From the NCBI RefSeq assembly GCF_900110555.1, contig NZ_FOEE01000007.1:211649-275648 (forward strand): a stretch of 64,000 bases of DNA, given 5' to 3'. Source of the DNA: Trujillonella endophytica. Its GTDB lineage: Bacteria > Actinomycetota > Actinomycetes > Mycobacteriales > Geodermatophilaceae. Under the pieces are notes generated by a model that searched no databases, was not told where the DNA came from, and was given only the letters and a program-made list of their open reading frames with translations. The first letter of the stretch is position 1. Each line of letters begins with the position of its first letter. The position numbers and the translations under genes are program-made. Positions 1 through 9,552 of the stretch are shown piece after piece.

Positions 1-661
1 AGCCGGCCAGCGGCAGCGCCACCCGCCGCAGCAGCGCCGCGCCGCCGAAGGCGATCAGCAGCCCGACGGCGGCGCCCCCCGCCAGCTCGAGCACGATCTC
101 GACGCCGACCAGCCACCAGGAGCCGTGGCCGTCGCCGGTCAGGTAGGCCGCGAACGCCGTCACCAGGAGGATCGCCGGGGCGTCGTTCAGCCCGCTCTCG
201 GCCTCGATGGACGCCGCCAGGCGCCGCGGCAGCGGCAGCCGTCGCAGGGCCGCGAAGACCGCGGCGGCGTCCGTGGAGCCGATGACCGCGCCGAGCAGGA
301 GGGCGAAGCCCCAGCTCTCGCCCAGCAGCAGGACCGTGAACGCGCCGGTGACGGCGACGCTGACCGCGACGCCGACCGTCGCCAGCGTCAGTCCCGGCCC
401 GATCGCCCGCCGGACGTCGGACCACCGGGTGGTGAGCCCGCCCTCGGCGAGGATGACGACGAGCGCGGCGACCCCCAGGGTCTGGGTCAGCTCGACGTCC
501 TCGAACTGCACCCCGAGGCCGCTCTCGCCGAGCGCGACGCCGAGCGCCAGGTAGATCAGCAGGCTGGGCAGGCCGAGCCGATCGGCCAGCCGCAGCGCGA
601 CGGCGGCGACCAGGACGACGAGCGACCCGAGGGCGAGGGCGGCGGCGACCGTCGTGCTCAC
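1..661 (-). CDS. CPA-family cation/proton antiporter, N-terminal part (runs off the left edge)
   Basis: The first 220 residues are present; the rest lies outside the window. Reverse translation gives repeated hydrophobic helices and the core segments GSTDAAAVFAALRR and EAESGLNDAPAILL. These match the acidic exchange-site helices of CPA1-type Na+/H+ and K+/H+ antiporters, where the Asp of the ND pair binds the ion. It should swap cytoplasmic Na+ or K+ for protons across the inner membrane. The GTG start at 661 has a GGGAG Shine-Dalgarno about six bases upstream. It diverges from ileS with about 100 bp between them. Whether a C-terminal TrkA_C domain follows cannot be seen, so ion preference is open. 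Confidence 0.8.
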   Translation of the reverse strand, partial: MSTTVAAALALGSLVVLVAAVALRLADRLGLPSLLIYLALGVALGESGLGVQFEDVELTQTLGVAALVVILAEGGLTTRWSDVRRAIGPGLTLATVGVAVSVAVTGAFTVLLLGESWGFALLLGAVIGSTDAAAVFAALRRLPLPRRLAASIEAESGLNDAPAILLVTAFAAYLTGDGHGSWWLVGVEIVLELAGGAAVGLLIAFGGAALLRRVALPLAG

Positions 662-750
662 TGCCGCTCCCGGTCCACGCGCGCAGTCTCCCGTACGCGT
701 GTTCCGAGCCCGTTCCGCGACGCTGCCGCCGGCGCGCTGCACGGTTCGGG

Positions 751-756
751 GACAAT
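751..756 (+). promoter_or_regulatory. -10 hexamer of a leaderless ileS promoter
   Basis: GACAAT lies exactly six bases before the GTG of ileS, and no Shine-Dalgarno sequence is visible. This geometry puts the transcription start on or next to the start codon. The same arrangement recurs at many genes in the window. No clear -35 element is visible. Confidence 0.5.
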
Positions 757-762
757 GGGCAC

Positions 763-3700
763 GTGAGCTCCTCCGGCCCGTTCCGCGCGCTGCCCCCGCA
801 GGTCGACCTGCCCGCCCTCGAGCACGACGTGCTGCGCCGCTGGGAGGACGCCGAGGTGTTCGCCCGCACGCTGCAGGCGTCGGCGGGCCGGCCGCAGTGG
901 AACTTCTACGAGGGCCCGCCCACGGCCAACGGCCGGCCGGGCACGCACCACATCGAGGCCCGCGCGTTCAAGGACGTCTTCCCCCGCTTCAAGACCATGC
1001 AGGGCTGGCACGTCCCCCGCCGGGCCGGCTGGGACTGCCACGGCCTGCCCGTGGAGATCGCCGTCGAGCAGGAGCTGGGCTTCGCCGGGAAGCCCGACAT
1101 CGAGCGCTACGGCATCGCCGAGTTCAACGCGCGGTGCCGCGAGTCGGTGCTGCGGCACGTCGACTCGTTCTCCGAGCTCACCCGCCGGATGGGCTACTGG
1201 GTCGACATGTCCACCGCCTACTGGACGATGGACCCGCACTACGTCGAGAGCGTCTGGTGGTCGCTCAAGCAGGTGTTCGAGAAGGGCCTGCTCGTCGAGG
1301 ACCACCGGGTGGCCCCGTACTGCCCGCGCTGCGGCACCGGCCTGTCCGACCACGAGGTCGCCCAGGGGTACGAGTCGATCACCGATCCCTCGGTGTACGT
1401 GAGCCTGCCGGTCACCAGCGGCGAGTGGGCCGGCAAAGCCGACCTGCTCGTCTGGACGACGACGCCGTGGACGCTGCCGTCCAACACCGCGGTCGCCGTC
1501 CACCCCGAGGTCACCTACGTCGTCGTCCGCACGACGCACCAGGGCAGCGAGCGCACCGTCGTCCTCGCCGAGCCGCTGGTCGACGCCGTCCTCGGCGCCG
1601 ACACCCCCCGCGAGGTCCTGGCCCGCACGACCGGCCGCGACTGGGAGCGGGTGCACTACCAGCGGCCGTTCGAGCTGGTCGCGTTCCCCGAGGCTCCCGA
1701 CGGCGGCCCGGTCGACGCGCACTTCGTCGTCCTCGCCGACTACGTCACCACCGACGACGGCACCGGCCTGGTGCACCAGTCCCCCGCCTTCGGCGCGGAC
1801 GACCTCGCCGTCTGCCGCGGCTACGGCCTGCCCGTGGTGAACCCGATCGACTCCACCGGGCACTTCCTCGCCGACGTCGGGCTCGTCGGCGGGCACTTCT
1901 TCAAGGCCGCCGACGACCTGCTCGTGGTCGACCTGCAGCAGCGCGGGGTGCTGTGGCGCGAGCAGCGCTACGAGCACAGCTATCCGCACTGCTGGCGCTG
2001 CCACACGCCGCTCATGTACTACGCGCAGCCGTCCTGGTACATCCGGACCAGCGCGGTCAAGGACCAGCTGCTGGCCGAGAACGAGAAGACCCGCTGGTAC
2101 CCCGAGACGATCCAGTGGGGGCGCTACGGCGACTGGCTGCACAACAACGTCGACTGGGCGCTGTCGCGCGACCGGTACTGGGGCACGCCGCTGCCGATCT
2201 GGCGCAACGACGCGGACCCGACGCGCGTGGTGGCCGTCGGATCACTCGCCGAGCTCTCCGAGCTCTGCGGCCGGGACGTGTCGGACATCGACCCGCACCG
2301 GCCGTTCATCGACGACGTCACCTTCACCCTGCCCGGCGAGGAGGGCACCTTCCGCCGGGTGCCCCAGGTGATCGACGCCTGGTACGACTCCGGTTCCATG
2401 CCCTTCGCCCAGTGGGGCGCGCCGCACCGCAACAACGAGCAGTTCGAGGCCGCCTACCCGGCGCAGTTCATCTGCGAGGCGATCGACCAGACCCGCGGCT
2501 GGTTCTACTCGCTGATGGCCGTCGGCACGCTGGTGTTCGGCGAGAACTCCTACGAGAACGTGCTCTGCCTGGGCCACATCCTCGCCGAGGACGGCCGCAA
2601 GATGAGCAAGCACCTGGGCAACATCCTCGAGCCGATCCCGCTCATGGACCGGCACGGCGCCGACGCCGTCCGCTGGTTCATGCTGGCCGGCGGCTCGCCG
2701 TGGTCGGCCCGCCGGGTGGGCCACGAGACGCTGTCCGAGGTCGTCCGCAAGGTGTTGCTCACCTACTGGAACACCGCCAGCTTCTTCACCCTCTACGCGG
2801 AGACCAACGGCTGGGACCCGGCCGCGAGCCCGGCTCCCCCCCGGGCGCAGTGCCCGCTGCTGGACCGCTGGGCGCTGGCCACCCTCGCCCAGGTCACCGA
2901 AGAGGTCACCGCCGCGCTCGAGGACTTCGACACCCAGGGCGCCGGCCGGCTGCTCGCGCAGTTCGTCGACGACCTGTCCAACTGGTACGTGCGCCGCTCC
3001 CGCCGCCGCTTCTGGGACGGCGACCCGGCCGCGCTGGGCACCCTCCACGAGGTGCTGGACGGGCTGACCCGGCTGATGGCGCCGTTCACCCCGTTCCTGA
3101 CCGACGAGGTCTGGACACGGGCCGTCGTCCCCGGTCGGGCCGCCGCGGAGGGGCAGGTCGACTCCGTGCACCTGGCCTCCTGGCCGCAGCCCGACGCCGA
3201 GGCCCGCGACCCGCAGCTGGTCGAGCAGGTCGCGCTGGTCCGCCGGCTGGTGGAGCTCGGCCGCTCGGCCCGCACGTCGTCGAAGGTGCGCACCCGCCAG
3301 CCGCTGGCCCGCGCCCTGGTCGCCGCGCCGGGGTGGGCGCAGCTGCCGCGGGACCTGGTCGCCGAGGTGGCCGACGAGCTCAACGTGCTCGAGCTCACCG
3401 AGCTGTCCGCCGTCGAGGGCGAGCTCGTCGACGTCAGCGTGAAGATCGACTTCCGCGCGGTCGGCCGGAGGCTGGGCAAGCAGGTGCAGGCGGTGGCGAA
3501 GGCCGTGGCCGCGGCCGACGCCCCGGCGCTGGTGACCGCGTACCGGGCCGGCGGCGCGTCGGTCGTGGTCGACGGGCAGCCGGTGGCGCTGGAGGACGGC
3601 GACCTGATCGTCACCGAGACCCCGCGCGAGGGCTGGACCGTGGCCAGCGGCGGCGGCCTCGCCGTGGCGCTGGACCTCACGCTGACCCCCGAGCTCGAGC

Positions 3701-3945
3701 GCGCCGGCCTGGTCCGCGAGGCCGTCCGCCTGGTGCAGGAGGCCCGCAAGGCCGCGGGGCTCGCGGTCAGCGACCGGATCGAGCTGCGCTGGACGGCGGA
3801 CGGCGCCCTGGCCCGGGCGCTGACCGAGCACGCCGACAGCGTCGCGGCCGAGGTGCTCGCGTCGTCGGTGCTCCCGGCGACCGCCGGCGACGGGCCCGGC
3901 GTCGAGGGTCCCGACGGGTCGCGCTTCTGGGTGGCCCGCGCCTGA
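763..3945 (+). CDS. ileS: Isoleucyl-tRNA synthetase (eukaryote-like type)
   Basis: Charges tRNA-Ile with isoleucine in the cytoplasm. At 1060 aa it has the length of the larger, eukaryote-like IleRS class common in actinobacteria, which is generally linked to low mupirocin sensitivity. The HIGH box appears as the variant GTHH (residues 60-63) in NGRPGTHH. The KMSKH signature is at residues 613-617. Two CxxC clusters (CPRCGTG and CWRCHTP) lie in the editing/insert region, and an anticodon-binding domain fills the C-terminal half. GTG start at 763 follows a -10-like hexamer directly. It converges on the small membrane protein gene that ends 12 bp beyond its stop. Confidence 0.97.
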   Translation: MSSSGPFRALPPQVDLPALEHDVLRRWEDAEVFARTLQASAGRPQWNFYEGPPTANGRPGTHHIEARAFKDVFPRFKTMQGWHVPRRAGWDCHGLPVEIAVEQELGFAGKPDIERYGIAEFNARCRESVLRHVDSFSELTRRMGYWVDMSTAYWTMDPHYVESVWWSLKQVFEKGLLVEDHRVAPYCPRCGTGLSDHEVAQGYESITDPSVYVSLPVTSGEWAGKADLLVWTTTPWTLPSNTAVAVHPEVTYVVVRTTHQGSERTVVLAEPLVDAVLGADTPREVLARTTGRDWERVHYQRPFELVAFPEAPDGGPVDAHFVVLADYVTTDDGTGLVHQSPAFGADDLAVCRGYGLPVVNPIDSTGHFLADVGLVGGHFFKAADDLLVVDLQQRGVLWREQRYEHSYPHCWRCHTPLMYYAQPSWYIRTSAVKDQLLAENEKTRWYPETIQWGRYGDWLHNNVDWALSRDRYWGTPLPIWRNDADPTRVVAVGSLAELSELCGRDVSDIDPHRPFIDDVTFTLPGEEGTFRRVPQVIDAWYDSGSMPFAQWGAPHRNNEQFEAAYPAQFICEAIDQTRGWFYSLMAVGTLVFGENSYENVLCLGHILAEDGRKMSKHLGNILEPIPLMDRHGADAVRWFMLAGGSPWSARRVGHETLSEVVRKVLLTYWNTASFFTLYAETNGWDPAASPAPPRAQCPLLDRWALATLAQVTEEVTAALEDFDTQGAGRLLAQFVDDLSNWYVRRSRRRFWDGDPAALGTLHEVLDGLTRLMAPFTPFLTDEVWTRAVVPGRAAAEGQVDSVHLASWPQPDAEARDPQLVEQVALVRRLVELGRSARTSSKVRTRQPLARALVAAPGWAQLPRDLVAEVADELNVLELTELSAVEGELVDVSVKIDFRAVGRRLGKQVQAVAKAVAAADAPALVTAYRAGGASVVVDGQPVALEDGDLIVTETPREGWTVASGGGLAVALDLTLTPELERAGLVREAVRLVQEARKAAGLAVSDRIELRWTADGALARALTEHADSVAAEVLASSVLPATAGDGPGVEGPDGSRFWVARA

Positions 3946-3957
3946 GGGGTCGGGCGA

Positions 3958-4668
3958 CTACCGGCGGGCCGCCTTGCGGGCGCGGGCCAGGTCGGCGAGG
4001 TGCCGGTCGGGCGAGCAGACCGCGCAGGGGCTGAAGCCGTCACCGCGGGCCTCGGCCACCGGCAGCGGGATGGTGGCGCGGCCGCGGAGCCAGGAGCAGT
4101 CGGCCAGGTGGTAGCGCGGGTGCTCGTCGACCACGAGCACCTGGTCGCGCAGGTCCACCACCAGGAGGAGATCGGTCACCTCGACGTCCTCCTCGGGCGG
4201 GTCGTCGCCGTCGTCGGGTCCGGTGGTGGCGGGCGGCGTTACCGCGCCGGCCGGCTCGGCGTCCGTCGCGGCCGTGGCTGCCGGCTCTGCCGGCGGGGTC
4301 ACCGCCTCCCCGGCCGGGCGTGCGGTCGCGTCGGCGTCGGAGACGTCGGCCGGACCCGAGTGCCGGCCCGCGCGCTCCGCGGTCACCGCGAGCGGACCGT
4401 CGGCCGCCCGGTCGGTCGACCGTGCCGGGCTGCGGTCCGACGACCGGGTCGGGGCGCGGTCGGCACCGATGGAGCCGGCCCCGCGGGTCGCCGTCCCGCC
4501 GTCCGCGACGGCGCGTGATCCCGGGCGCAGCCGCACCGCGATCAACAGCACGGCGGCCGCCGCGCAGCACGCGACGCAACTCCAGTAGTAGCCCGTCGTC
4601 CCGGTCGCCAGCCCGCCCACGAACAGGCCCAGCCCGGCGAGCACCAACAGTCCGGCCGCCAAGATCAC
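3958..4668 (-). CDS. Conserved actinobacterial membrane protein with C-terminal His/Cys motif
   Basis: A 236-aa protein of unknown function. The N-terminus has two hydrophobic helices, VILAAGLLVLAGLGLFVGG and a Cys-containing second one. A long Ala/Thr/Pro/Asp-rich linker follows, then a compact C-terminal domain with YHLADCSWL and GFSPCAVC. That His-x3-Cys and Cys-x2-Cys pattern could bind a metal, which is inference. I chose the GTG at 4668 because TACAGT lies exactly six bases upstream and a strong hairpin blocks longer starts. The longer frame up to 4902 overlaps wag31 and is unlikely. It sits directly downstream of wag31, separated by that terminator. Confidence 0.65.
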   Translation of the reverse strand: MILAAGLLVLAGLGLFVGGLATGTTGYYWSCVACCAAAAVLLIAVRLRPGSRAVADGGTATRGAGSIGADRAPTRSSDRSPARSTDRAADGPLAVTAERAGRHSGPADVSDADATARPAGEAVTPPAEPAATAATDAEPAGAVTPPATTGPDDGDDPPEEDVEVTDLLLVVDLRDQVLVVDEHPRYHLADCSWLRGRATIPLPVAEARGDGFSPCAVCSPDRHLADLARARKAARR

Positions 4669-4674
4669 GGCCCG

Positions 4675-4680
4675 ACTGTA
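4675..4680 (-). promoter_or_regulatory. -10 hexamer TACAGT of a leaderless promoter
   Basis: TACAGT on the minus strand is six bases before the GTG at 4668. It fits the TANNNT actinobacterial -10 consensus and lies just past the wag31 terminator, so this gene probably has its own promoter. Confidence 0.55.
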
Positions 4681-4730
4681 GCCGCGGACGGACGCCGATC
4701 GCCCCTCGACGCACACCCCCCGGCAGACGC

Positions 4731-4769
4731 AGGAGGGCCCCCGGACCATGTCGGTCCGGGGGCCCTCCT
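4731..4769. terminator. 17-bp perfect hairpin downstream of wag31
   Basis: AGGAGGGCCCCCGGACC (4731-4747) pairs perfectly with 4753-4769 around a five-base loop (ATGTC). No T-run follows, as is usual for actinobacterial terminators. It ends the wag31 transcript 18 bp after the stop codon. Confidence 0.8.
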
Positions 4770-4786
4770 GGAGGCCGTGCTGCCGC

Positions 4787-5515
4787 TTACGCGGAGGCGT
4801 GCTGGTTCTGCCGGCCGGCGGGGGCGGGCTCGGCCGAGCCGCGACCGTCCAGGTCACGCAGGTGGGACTCGAGGTAGGACCGCAGGCGGGTGCGGTACTC
4901 ACGCTCGTAGGTCCGCAGTTCCTCGATCTTGCGCTCGAGGCTGCTCCGCTTCTGCTCGAGGCCGCTGACGACCTCCGTGTGCCGGCGCTCCGCGTCCTGC
5001 TCGAGGGCGGCGGCCTTGGCGCGGGCCTCGCGCTCCATGGTGTCCACCCGCGTGCGGGCGTCGCTGATCATGGTGTCGGCCCGCATCTTGGCCTCGCTGA
5101 CCATCTGCTCGCTCTTGGCGCGGGCGTCGGTGAGCATGCGGTCGCTGGAGGTCTTGGCGCCGGACACCATCTCGTCGGCCTGGGCCTTGGCCTCGTTGAC
5201 GTACCGGTCGGCCGTCTCGGTGGCCAGGGCCAGCATCCGGGAGGCGCGGGCGCTGTCGTCCTCGCGCGGCGCGGCGGCCGGCGGCGGGGGCGCCTGCACG
5301 GGGGCGGGTGCCGGCGCGGGGGCGGCCTTCTCCACGGCGACGGCGGGCGTGCGGCCGGTGTTCGCGCGGAGCTCGTTGTTCTCCTCGATGAGCCGCGCGA
5401 GCTCCGCCTCGACCACGTCGAGGAAGGCGTCCACCTCGTCCTCGTCGTAGCCGCGCTTGCCGATCGGTGGCTTCTTGAAGACGACGTTGTGGACGTCGGC
5501 AGGCGTGAGTGGCAA
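4787..5515 (-). CDS. wag31: DivIVA/Wag31 polar growth protein
   Basis: Coiled-coil scaffold that binds negatively curved membrane at the poles and septum and recruits the elongation machinery. The N-terminal DivIVA domain reads [20 protein letters not shown], with the hydrophobic and basic residues that contact lipid. A Pro/Ala-rich linker at about residues 70-95 separates it from a long heptad-repeat coiled coil (about 100-225). The start appears to be TTG at 5515, preceded by GAGGTGAG at good spacing; this matches the canonical protein start. The 242-aa length is normal. It is the last gene of the division cluster and is followed by a strong terminator. Confidence 0.95.
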   Translation of the reverse strand: MPLTPADVHNVVFKKPPIGKRGYDEDEVDAFLDVVEAELARLIEENNELRANTGRTPAVAVEKAAPAPAPAPVQAPPPPAAAPREDDSARASRMLALATETADRYVNEAKAQADEMVSGAKTSSDRMLTDARAKSEQMVSEAKMRADTMISDARTRVDTMEREARAKAAALEQDAERRHTEVVSGLEQKRSSLERKIEELRTYEREYRTRLRSYLESHLRDLDGRGSAEPAPAGRQNQHASA

Positions 5516-5626
5516 CTAGCTCACCTCGGGTCGGACAGCGGGATCAGGGACGTTCTGGACGAGCGGCGGCGAGTGCCACCCGACGCGCGGTGACGCCACG
5601 GACTGTGCAGATCACATCCACGTGAC

Positions 5627-5917
5627 CTACACGGCTTGCCGGAGCGTGATGTCGCGCAGGATGAACACGGCGATCAGGAGCACCATAAACCCGAGGTCCA
5701 GCCGGATGGCGCCCAGGTTCAGCGGTGGGATGACCTTCCGGACCGCCTTCAGCGGCGGGTCCGTGGCGGCGTAGACGACCTCGAGGCCCGCCGCGACCAG
5801 GCCCGAGGGGCGCCAGCTGCGGGCCAGCACCATCACCCAGTCGACCACGAAGCGCGCGAAGAGCAGCACGAGGAAGACGAGCAGGACCGATGACACGATC
5901 GTCCAGAAGAGAGCCAC
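5627..5917 (-). CDS. YggT-family integral membrane protein
   Basis: A 96-aa protein with two hydrophobic helices, at about residues 3-22 and 72-90, flanking the family segment DPPLKAVRKVIPPLNLGAI. YggT proteins typically lie between sepF and divIVA in actinobacteria, as here. Their biochemical role is not established, although genetic context links them to division and osmotic adaptation. The GTG start has GAGGA just upstream. A hairpin sits between sepF and this gene. Confidence 0.9.
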   Translation of the reverse strand: MALFWTIVSSVLLVFLVLLFARFVVDWVMVLARSWRPSGLVAAGLEVVYAATDPPLKAVRKVIPPLNLGAIRLDLGFMVLLIAVFILRDITLRQAV

Positions 5918-5956
5918 GGTCCTCGATCGTCCAGGGGCACCGGTGTGCCGCGTCCA

Positions 5957-5980
5957 CCGCCGGTCACGGGCGACCGGCGG
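5957..5980 (-). terminator. Intercistronic hairpin between sepF and yggT
   Basis: CCGCCGGT (5957-5964) pairs with ACCGGCGG (5973-5980) around an eight-base loop, directly after the sepF stop codon. It could act as an attenuator or weak terminator within the division operon. There is no T-run. Confidence 0.45.
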
Positions 5981-5983
5981 CGC

Positions 5984-6679
5984 CTAGGACTGGTTGAAGA
6001 AGCCGCCCTCGCGGATCTTCGCCTTGTCCTCGGCGGTCACGTCGACGTCCCGCGGACTGAGCAGGAAGACCTTCGCCGTGACGCGCTCGATACTACCGCG
6101 CAGCCCGAACGACAGACCCGCAGCGAAGTCGACGAGCCGCTTCGCGTCGGCGTCGTCCATCTCCGTCAGGTTCATGATCACGGGCATGCCGTCGCGGAAG
6201 CTCTCGCCGATCTGACGGGCCTCGTTGTACGTGCGGGGGTGCAGCGTGGTGATCCGGTAGGGCTGCGGCGCGGGAGCCGGCTGGGGGGTCACCACGACCG
6301 CGGGCTCGCGGACCTGCGCGGCGGCACCGCCGGAACCGCCGGCCGAGGCACCCGAGGGCGAGGACAGCCGGGTCGCCGGCGTGATGCCCGGCGCGGGGGC
6401 GAGACCGAGGTTGCGGGTGGACCCGCTGCGGCGCAGCGCCACCGGCTCGGGGGTCACCTGCGGCTCGGGAGCCGGCAGCTCTTCCTCGTAGTAGTCGTAG
6501 CGCGGGTCGTCGGCGCCCACGAGATGGGCGTCGTCGTAGCCGTCCTCCGGAAAGCGCCCGTACCGGCGATCGTCGTAGCGGTCGTCGGACTGACGGGCGT
6601 CGTACCGGCCGTAGGCGCGGGCGTCGTCGTCCTCGACGAGCCCGAGGTAGATGCCCATCTTCCGCATGGCTCCGGCCAT
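5984..6679 (-). CDS. sepF: Cell division protein SepF
   Basis: Membrane anchor and bundler of FtsZ; it is thought to replace FtsA/ZipA in actinobacteria. The protein is 231 aa. The short N-terminal amphipathic segment [15 protein letters not shown] binds membrane. A long acidic, Tyr/Asp-rich and then Pro/Ala-rich linker follows. The C-terminal SepF domain starts near [16 protein letters not shown] and contains [19 protein letters not shown]. The ATG at 6679 is preferred because GGGGGAGG lies five bases upstream; the frame extends to 6751 without support. It lies 13 bp after yggS in the same operon. Confidence 0.95.
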   Translation of the reverse strand: MAGAMRKMGIYLGLVEDDDARAYGRYDARQSDDRYDDRRYGRFPEDGYDDAHLVGADDPRYDYYEEELPAPEPQVTPEPVALRRSGSTRNLGLAPAPGITPATRLSSPSGASAGGSGGAAAQVREPAVVVTPQPAPAPQPYRITTLHPRTYNEARQIGESFRDGMPVIMNLTEMDDADAKRLVDFAAGLSFGLRGSIERVTAKVFLLSPRDVDVTAEDKAKIREGGFFNQS

Positions 6680-6692
6680 CGGACCTCCCCCT

Positions 6693-7451
6693 CTACTCGG
6701 ACCCTCGGGGTCCGCGTGACTGGTGTGACTCGCGTGGCTGGTGAGTCGCATCTGACGGGGAGGCTAGGGGTCGATCGCCGAAGATCGCGGTACCGACACG
6801 CACGAGCGTGCTGCCGGCTTGCACCGCGGCCTCGAGGTCACCGCTCATGCCCGCCGACAGACCCGCCGCCTCCGGGTGGGCGGCCCGCAGCCGCCGGGAG
6901 AGCTCCGCCAGCCGTCCGAACGCCGCGGCCGGGTCCTCGCCGCGGGGGGCCACCGCCATCAGCCCCAGCAGGCGCACGCCGGGCTGGGCGGCCACGGCGT
7001 CGGCGAGCGCGGGGACCTCGTCCGGCCGGGCACCGCCGCGGGCGGCGAGCTCACCCTCCGGGCCGCCGAGGTCGACCTGCAGGTACACCTCGACCGGCCG
7101 GCCGCTCTCCTCCCCCAACCGGCCCAGGACGCCGACGAGCGACGCCCGGTCCACCGAGTGCACGACCGCGCCCAGCCGGGCGACGGCGGCGGCCTTGTTG
7201 CGCTGCAACTGGCCCACGAAGTGCCAGCGGAGGTCGACGCCGGCCAGCTCCGCGGCCTTGGTCGCCAGCTCCTGCGCCCGGTTCTCGCCGAAGTCGTGCT
7301 GCCCGAGCGCGGCCAGGGCGCGGACGTCCGCGGCCGGCCACGTCTTGCTGACGGCGAGCAGGCCCACCGACGCGGGGTCCCGGCCGGCGGCCCGGGCGGC
7401 GGCGTCGATCCTGGCGCGGACCGCCCGCAGGTTCTCGGCGAGCGCGGTCAC
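6693..7451 (-). CDS. YggS/PLPBP-family pyridoxal phosphate homeostasis protein
   Basis: A 252-aa single-domain PLP-binding protein with the alanine-racemase N-terminal barrel fold but no known enzymatic activity; family members buffer intracellular PLP. The PLP lysine is in LLAVSKTW. Other family motifs are [33 protein letters not shown] and the phosphate-binding end RVGTAIFG. The GTG at 7451 lies seven bases after the pgeF stop. The longer frame up to 8075 is an artefact of the overlapping pgeF reading frame. A C-terminal tail rich in Ser, His and Arg is unusual for the family. Confidence 0.93.
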   Translation of the reverse strand: MTALAENLRAVRARIDAAARAAGRDPASVGLLAVSKTWPAADVRALAALGQHDFGENRAQELATKAAELAGVDLRWHFVGQLQRNKAAAVARLGAVVHSVDRASLVGVLGRLGEESGRPVEVYLQVDLGGPEGELAARGGARPDEVPALADAVAAQPGVRLLGLMAVAPRGEDPAAAFGRLAELSRRLRAAHPEAAGLSAGMSGDLEAAVQAGSTLVRVGTAIFGDRPLASPSDATHQPRESHQSRGPRGSE

Positions 7452-7458
7452 GGGGGTG

Positions 7459-8190
7459 CTACCCGAGCCAGACGACGCCGGCCTGGCGTCCGGTGACCCC
7501 GTCGCGGCGGTGGGAGAACAGGGTGCGGTCCTCGACCGTGCACCGCGGGTCGTGCACGACCTCGGGGATGCCGGCCCGGCGCAGCACCTCGTCGACCCCG
7601 GCGCGCAGGTCGAGCCCGGTCGTGCCCGTCCGGGTGCGGACGGCGGCGGCGGGCGCCACCCGGGCGACGTCGGCCTGCATCTGCTCGGGCACCTCGTAGC
7701 AGGCCCCGCACACGGCCGGGCCGAGCAGCGCCGTGACGTTGCGCGCGCGGGCGCCCAGGCTCGCCATCGCCGACAGCGCCGCGGGGACGACGCCCTGGCG
7801 CAGCCCCTCGCGCCCAGCGTGGACGGCGGCGACGATGCCGCGGTCGGCGTCGGCGAGCAGCAGCGGCACGCAGTCGGCCACCAGCACGCAGAGCACGAGG
7901 CCGGGGGTCGCCGTGACGACGGCGTCCGTCGCGGGCAGCGGCCCCGGCACCGGGCCGTCGACCACGGTGACGCCGGTGCCGTGCACCTGGTCCATCCACA
8001 CCAGCCGGTCGGCGGCGACGCCGAGTTCGCGAGCGAGCCGGTCGCGGTTGGCCGCGACGTCGTCCGGCGCGTCACCGACGTGCGCGCCGAGGTTGAACGA
8101 GTCGTAGGGCGACGCGGACCGGCCGCCCCGCCGATCGGAGACGACCCTGCGGGGTCGTACCGACGACGGAGCGGCCGGAACGGAGGTCAT
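7459..8190 (-). CDS. pgeF: Multicopper-oxidase-like laccase-domain protein (PgeF/YfiH family)
   Basis: A 243-aa member of the family that acts on purine nucleosides and, in E. coli, edits peptidoglycan precursors that wrongly carry L-Ser. Family hallmarks are NLGAHVGDAPDDVAANR, WMDQVHGTGV, VADCVPLLLAD and LGPAVCGACYEVP, which supply the His/Cys zinc site. It lies between ftsZ and yggS, the usual actinobacterial position. TAGCGT is found seven bases upstream of the ATG, suggesting an internal leaderless promoter close to the ftsZ stop. The precise substrate cannot be told from sequence. Confidence 0.9.
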   Translation of the reverse strand: MTSVPAAPSSVRPRRVVSDRRGGRSASPYDSFNLGAHVGDAPDDVAANRDRLARELGVAADRLVWMDQVHGTGVTVVDGPVPGPLPATDAVVTATPGLVLCVLVADCVPLLLADADRGIVAAVHAGREGLRQGVVPAALSAMASLGARARNVTALLGPAVCGACYEVPEQMQADVARVAPAAAVRTRTGTTGLDLRAGVDEVLRRAGIPEVVHDPRCTVEDRTLFSHRRDGVTGRQAGVVWLG

Positions 8191-8213
8191 GGGCCCGACG
8201 CTACCGGGACCCC

Positions 8214-9491
8214 TTACTGGCGCAGGAACTCCGGGATGTCGAGCTCCTCCTCGAAGTCCTCGCTCGACAGCGGCCGCCGTCCGGCGGCGTTCCCGGCCGG
8301 CGAGCCGGAGATCGGCGGCAGGGGCGGAACGGTGATCCCGCCCGCGACCGGCGTGCCCGGCCGGGCCGGAGCGGGCGCCGGGGCGACCGGCGGAACCTGC
8401 CCGACCAGCCGCTCCCCCGTGGCCGCCGGAGCGACCGGACGGACCGCCTGGGGGGCCGGAGCGGGCCGCGGCGTGACCGCCGGCGGGGCCGCGGGGGCAC
8501 CGGTGGCGACCGTTGTCGCGGCGCTGTCCTTGCGGACGCTGGGCCGGCCGCTGTCGAAGCCGGCCGCGATCACGGTGACCCGCACCTCGTCACCGAGCGC
8601 GTCGTCGATGACCGCGCCGAAGATGATGTTGGCGTCTGCGTGCGCCGCGTCGGAGACGAGCGAGGCCGCCTCGTTGATCTCGAACAGGCCCAGGTCCGAC
8701 CCGCCGGAGATCGACAGGAGCACGCCGTGGGCGCCCTCCATCGAGGCCTCCAGCAGCGGACTGGCGATCGCCTGCTCGGCGGCCAGCAGGGCCCGGTTGT
8801 CCCCGCGGGCGCTGCCGATGCCCATCAGCGCCGAGCCCGCACCGGACATGACCGACTTGACGTCGGCGAAGTCCAGGTTGATCAGGCCGGGCGTGGTGAT
8901 GAGGTCGGTGATGCCCTGCACGCCGGACAGCAGCACCTGGTCGGCGGTGCGGAAGGCGTCCATCACGCTGACGTTCCGGTCGCCGAGCTGGAGCAGCCGG
9001 TCGTTGGGGATGACGATGAGCGTGTCGCACTCGTTGCGCAGCTCCTCGATCCCCGACTCGGCCTGCACGGCCCGCCGCTTCCCCTCGAAGGAGAACGGCC
9101 GGGTGACGACGCCGATGGTGAGCGCGCCGAGCTTCCGGGCGATCGAGGCCACGACGGGGGCGCCACCGGTGCCGGTGCCGCCGCCCTCGCCCGCCGTCAC
9201 GAAGACCATGTCGGCGCCCTTGAGCACCTCTTCGATCTCCTCGCGGTGGTCCTCGGCGGCCTGCCGGCCGACGTCGGGCTGCGCGCCGGCGCCCAGCCCA
9301 CGGGTGAGCTCGCGGCCGACGTCCAGCTTGACGTCGGCGTCGCTCATCAGCAGGGCCTGGGCGTCGGTGTTGATGGCGATGAACTCGACCCCCTTGAGGC
9401 CGACCTCGATCATCCGATTGACCGCGTTCACCCCGCCGCCGCCGATGCCGACGACCTTGATGACCGCGAGGTAGTTGTGCGGAGGTGTCAT
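8214..9491 (-). CDS. ftsZ: Cell division GTPase FtsZ
   Basis: Tubulin homologue that polymerises into the division ring. From the ATG at 9491 the product is 425 aa and begins [20 protein letters not shown], the conserved actinobacterial N-terminus. The tubulin signature GGGTGTG is at residues 103-109, and the T7 loop [11 protein letters not shown] is present. A disordered Pro/Ala-rich linker precedes the conserved C-terminal peptide [14 protein letters not shown], which docks SepF/FtsW partners. GGGAG lies seven bases before the start. An in-frame upstream ATG at 9524 is possible but adds a non-conserved tail. It is preceded by a 469-bp gap with its own promoter signals. Confidence 0.98.
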   Translation of the reverse strand: MTPPHNYLAVIKVVGIGGGGVNAVNRMIEVGLKGVEFIAINTDAQALLMSDADVKLDVGRELTRGLGAGAQPDVGRQAAEDHREEIEEVLKGADMVFVTAGEGGGTGTGGAPVVASIARKLGALTIGVVTRPFSFEGKRRAVQAESGIEELRNECDTLIVIPNDRLLQLGDRNVSVMDAFRTADQVLLSGVQGITDLITTPGLINLDFADVKSVMSGAGSALMGIGSARGDNRALLAAEQAIASPLLEASMEGAHGVLLSISGGSDLGLFEINEAASLVSDAAHADANIIFGAVIDDALGDEVRVTVIAAGFDSGRPSVRKDSAATTVATGAPAAPPAVTPRPAPAPQAVRPVAPAATGERLVGQVPPVAPAPAPARPGTPVAGGITVPPLPPISGSPAGNAAGRRPLSSEDFEEELDIPEFLRQ

Positions 9492-9505
9492 GTTGGGGCT
9501 CCCGA

Positions 9506-9552
9506 CCTCGACCCTCATCCTCAAGTAAAGCCTTATAGTTATGTCAACTGGG
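9506..9552 (-). promoter_or_regulatory. ftsZ promoter/leader region
   Basis: On the minus strand TTGACA (9542-9547) starts the only A/T-rich stretch in this neighbourhood, followed by TAACTATAAGGCTTTAC and a run of GAGG-like hexamers (TGAGGA, TGAGGG, TCGAGG) up to the ftsZ start. The -10 cannot be fixed by eye because several candidates are offset from ideal spacing. Confidence 0.5.

Noticed and set aside
125..766. 213-aa plus-strand ORF antisense to the antiporter gene
   Set aside because: Its composition (Arg, Gln, Asp, Gly) is typical of out-of-frame high-GC sequence, and the minus strand encodes clear antiporter motifs.
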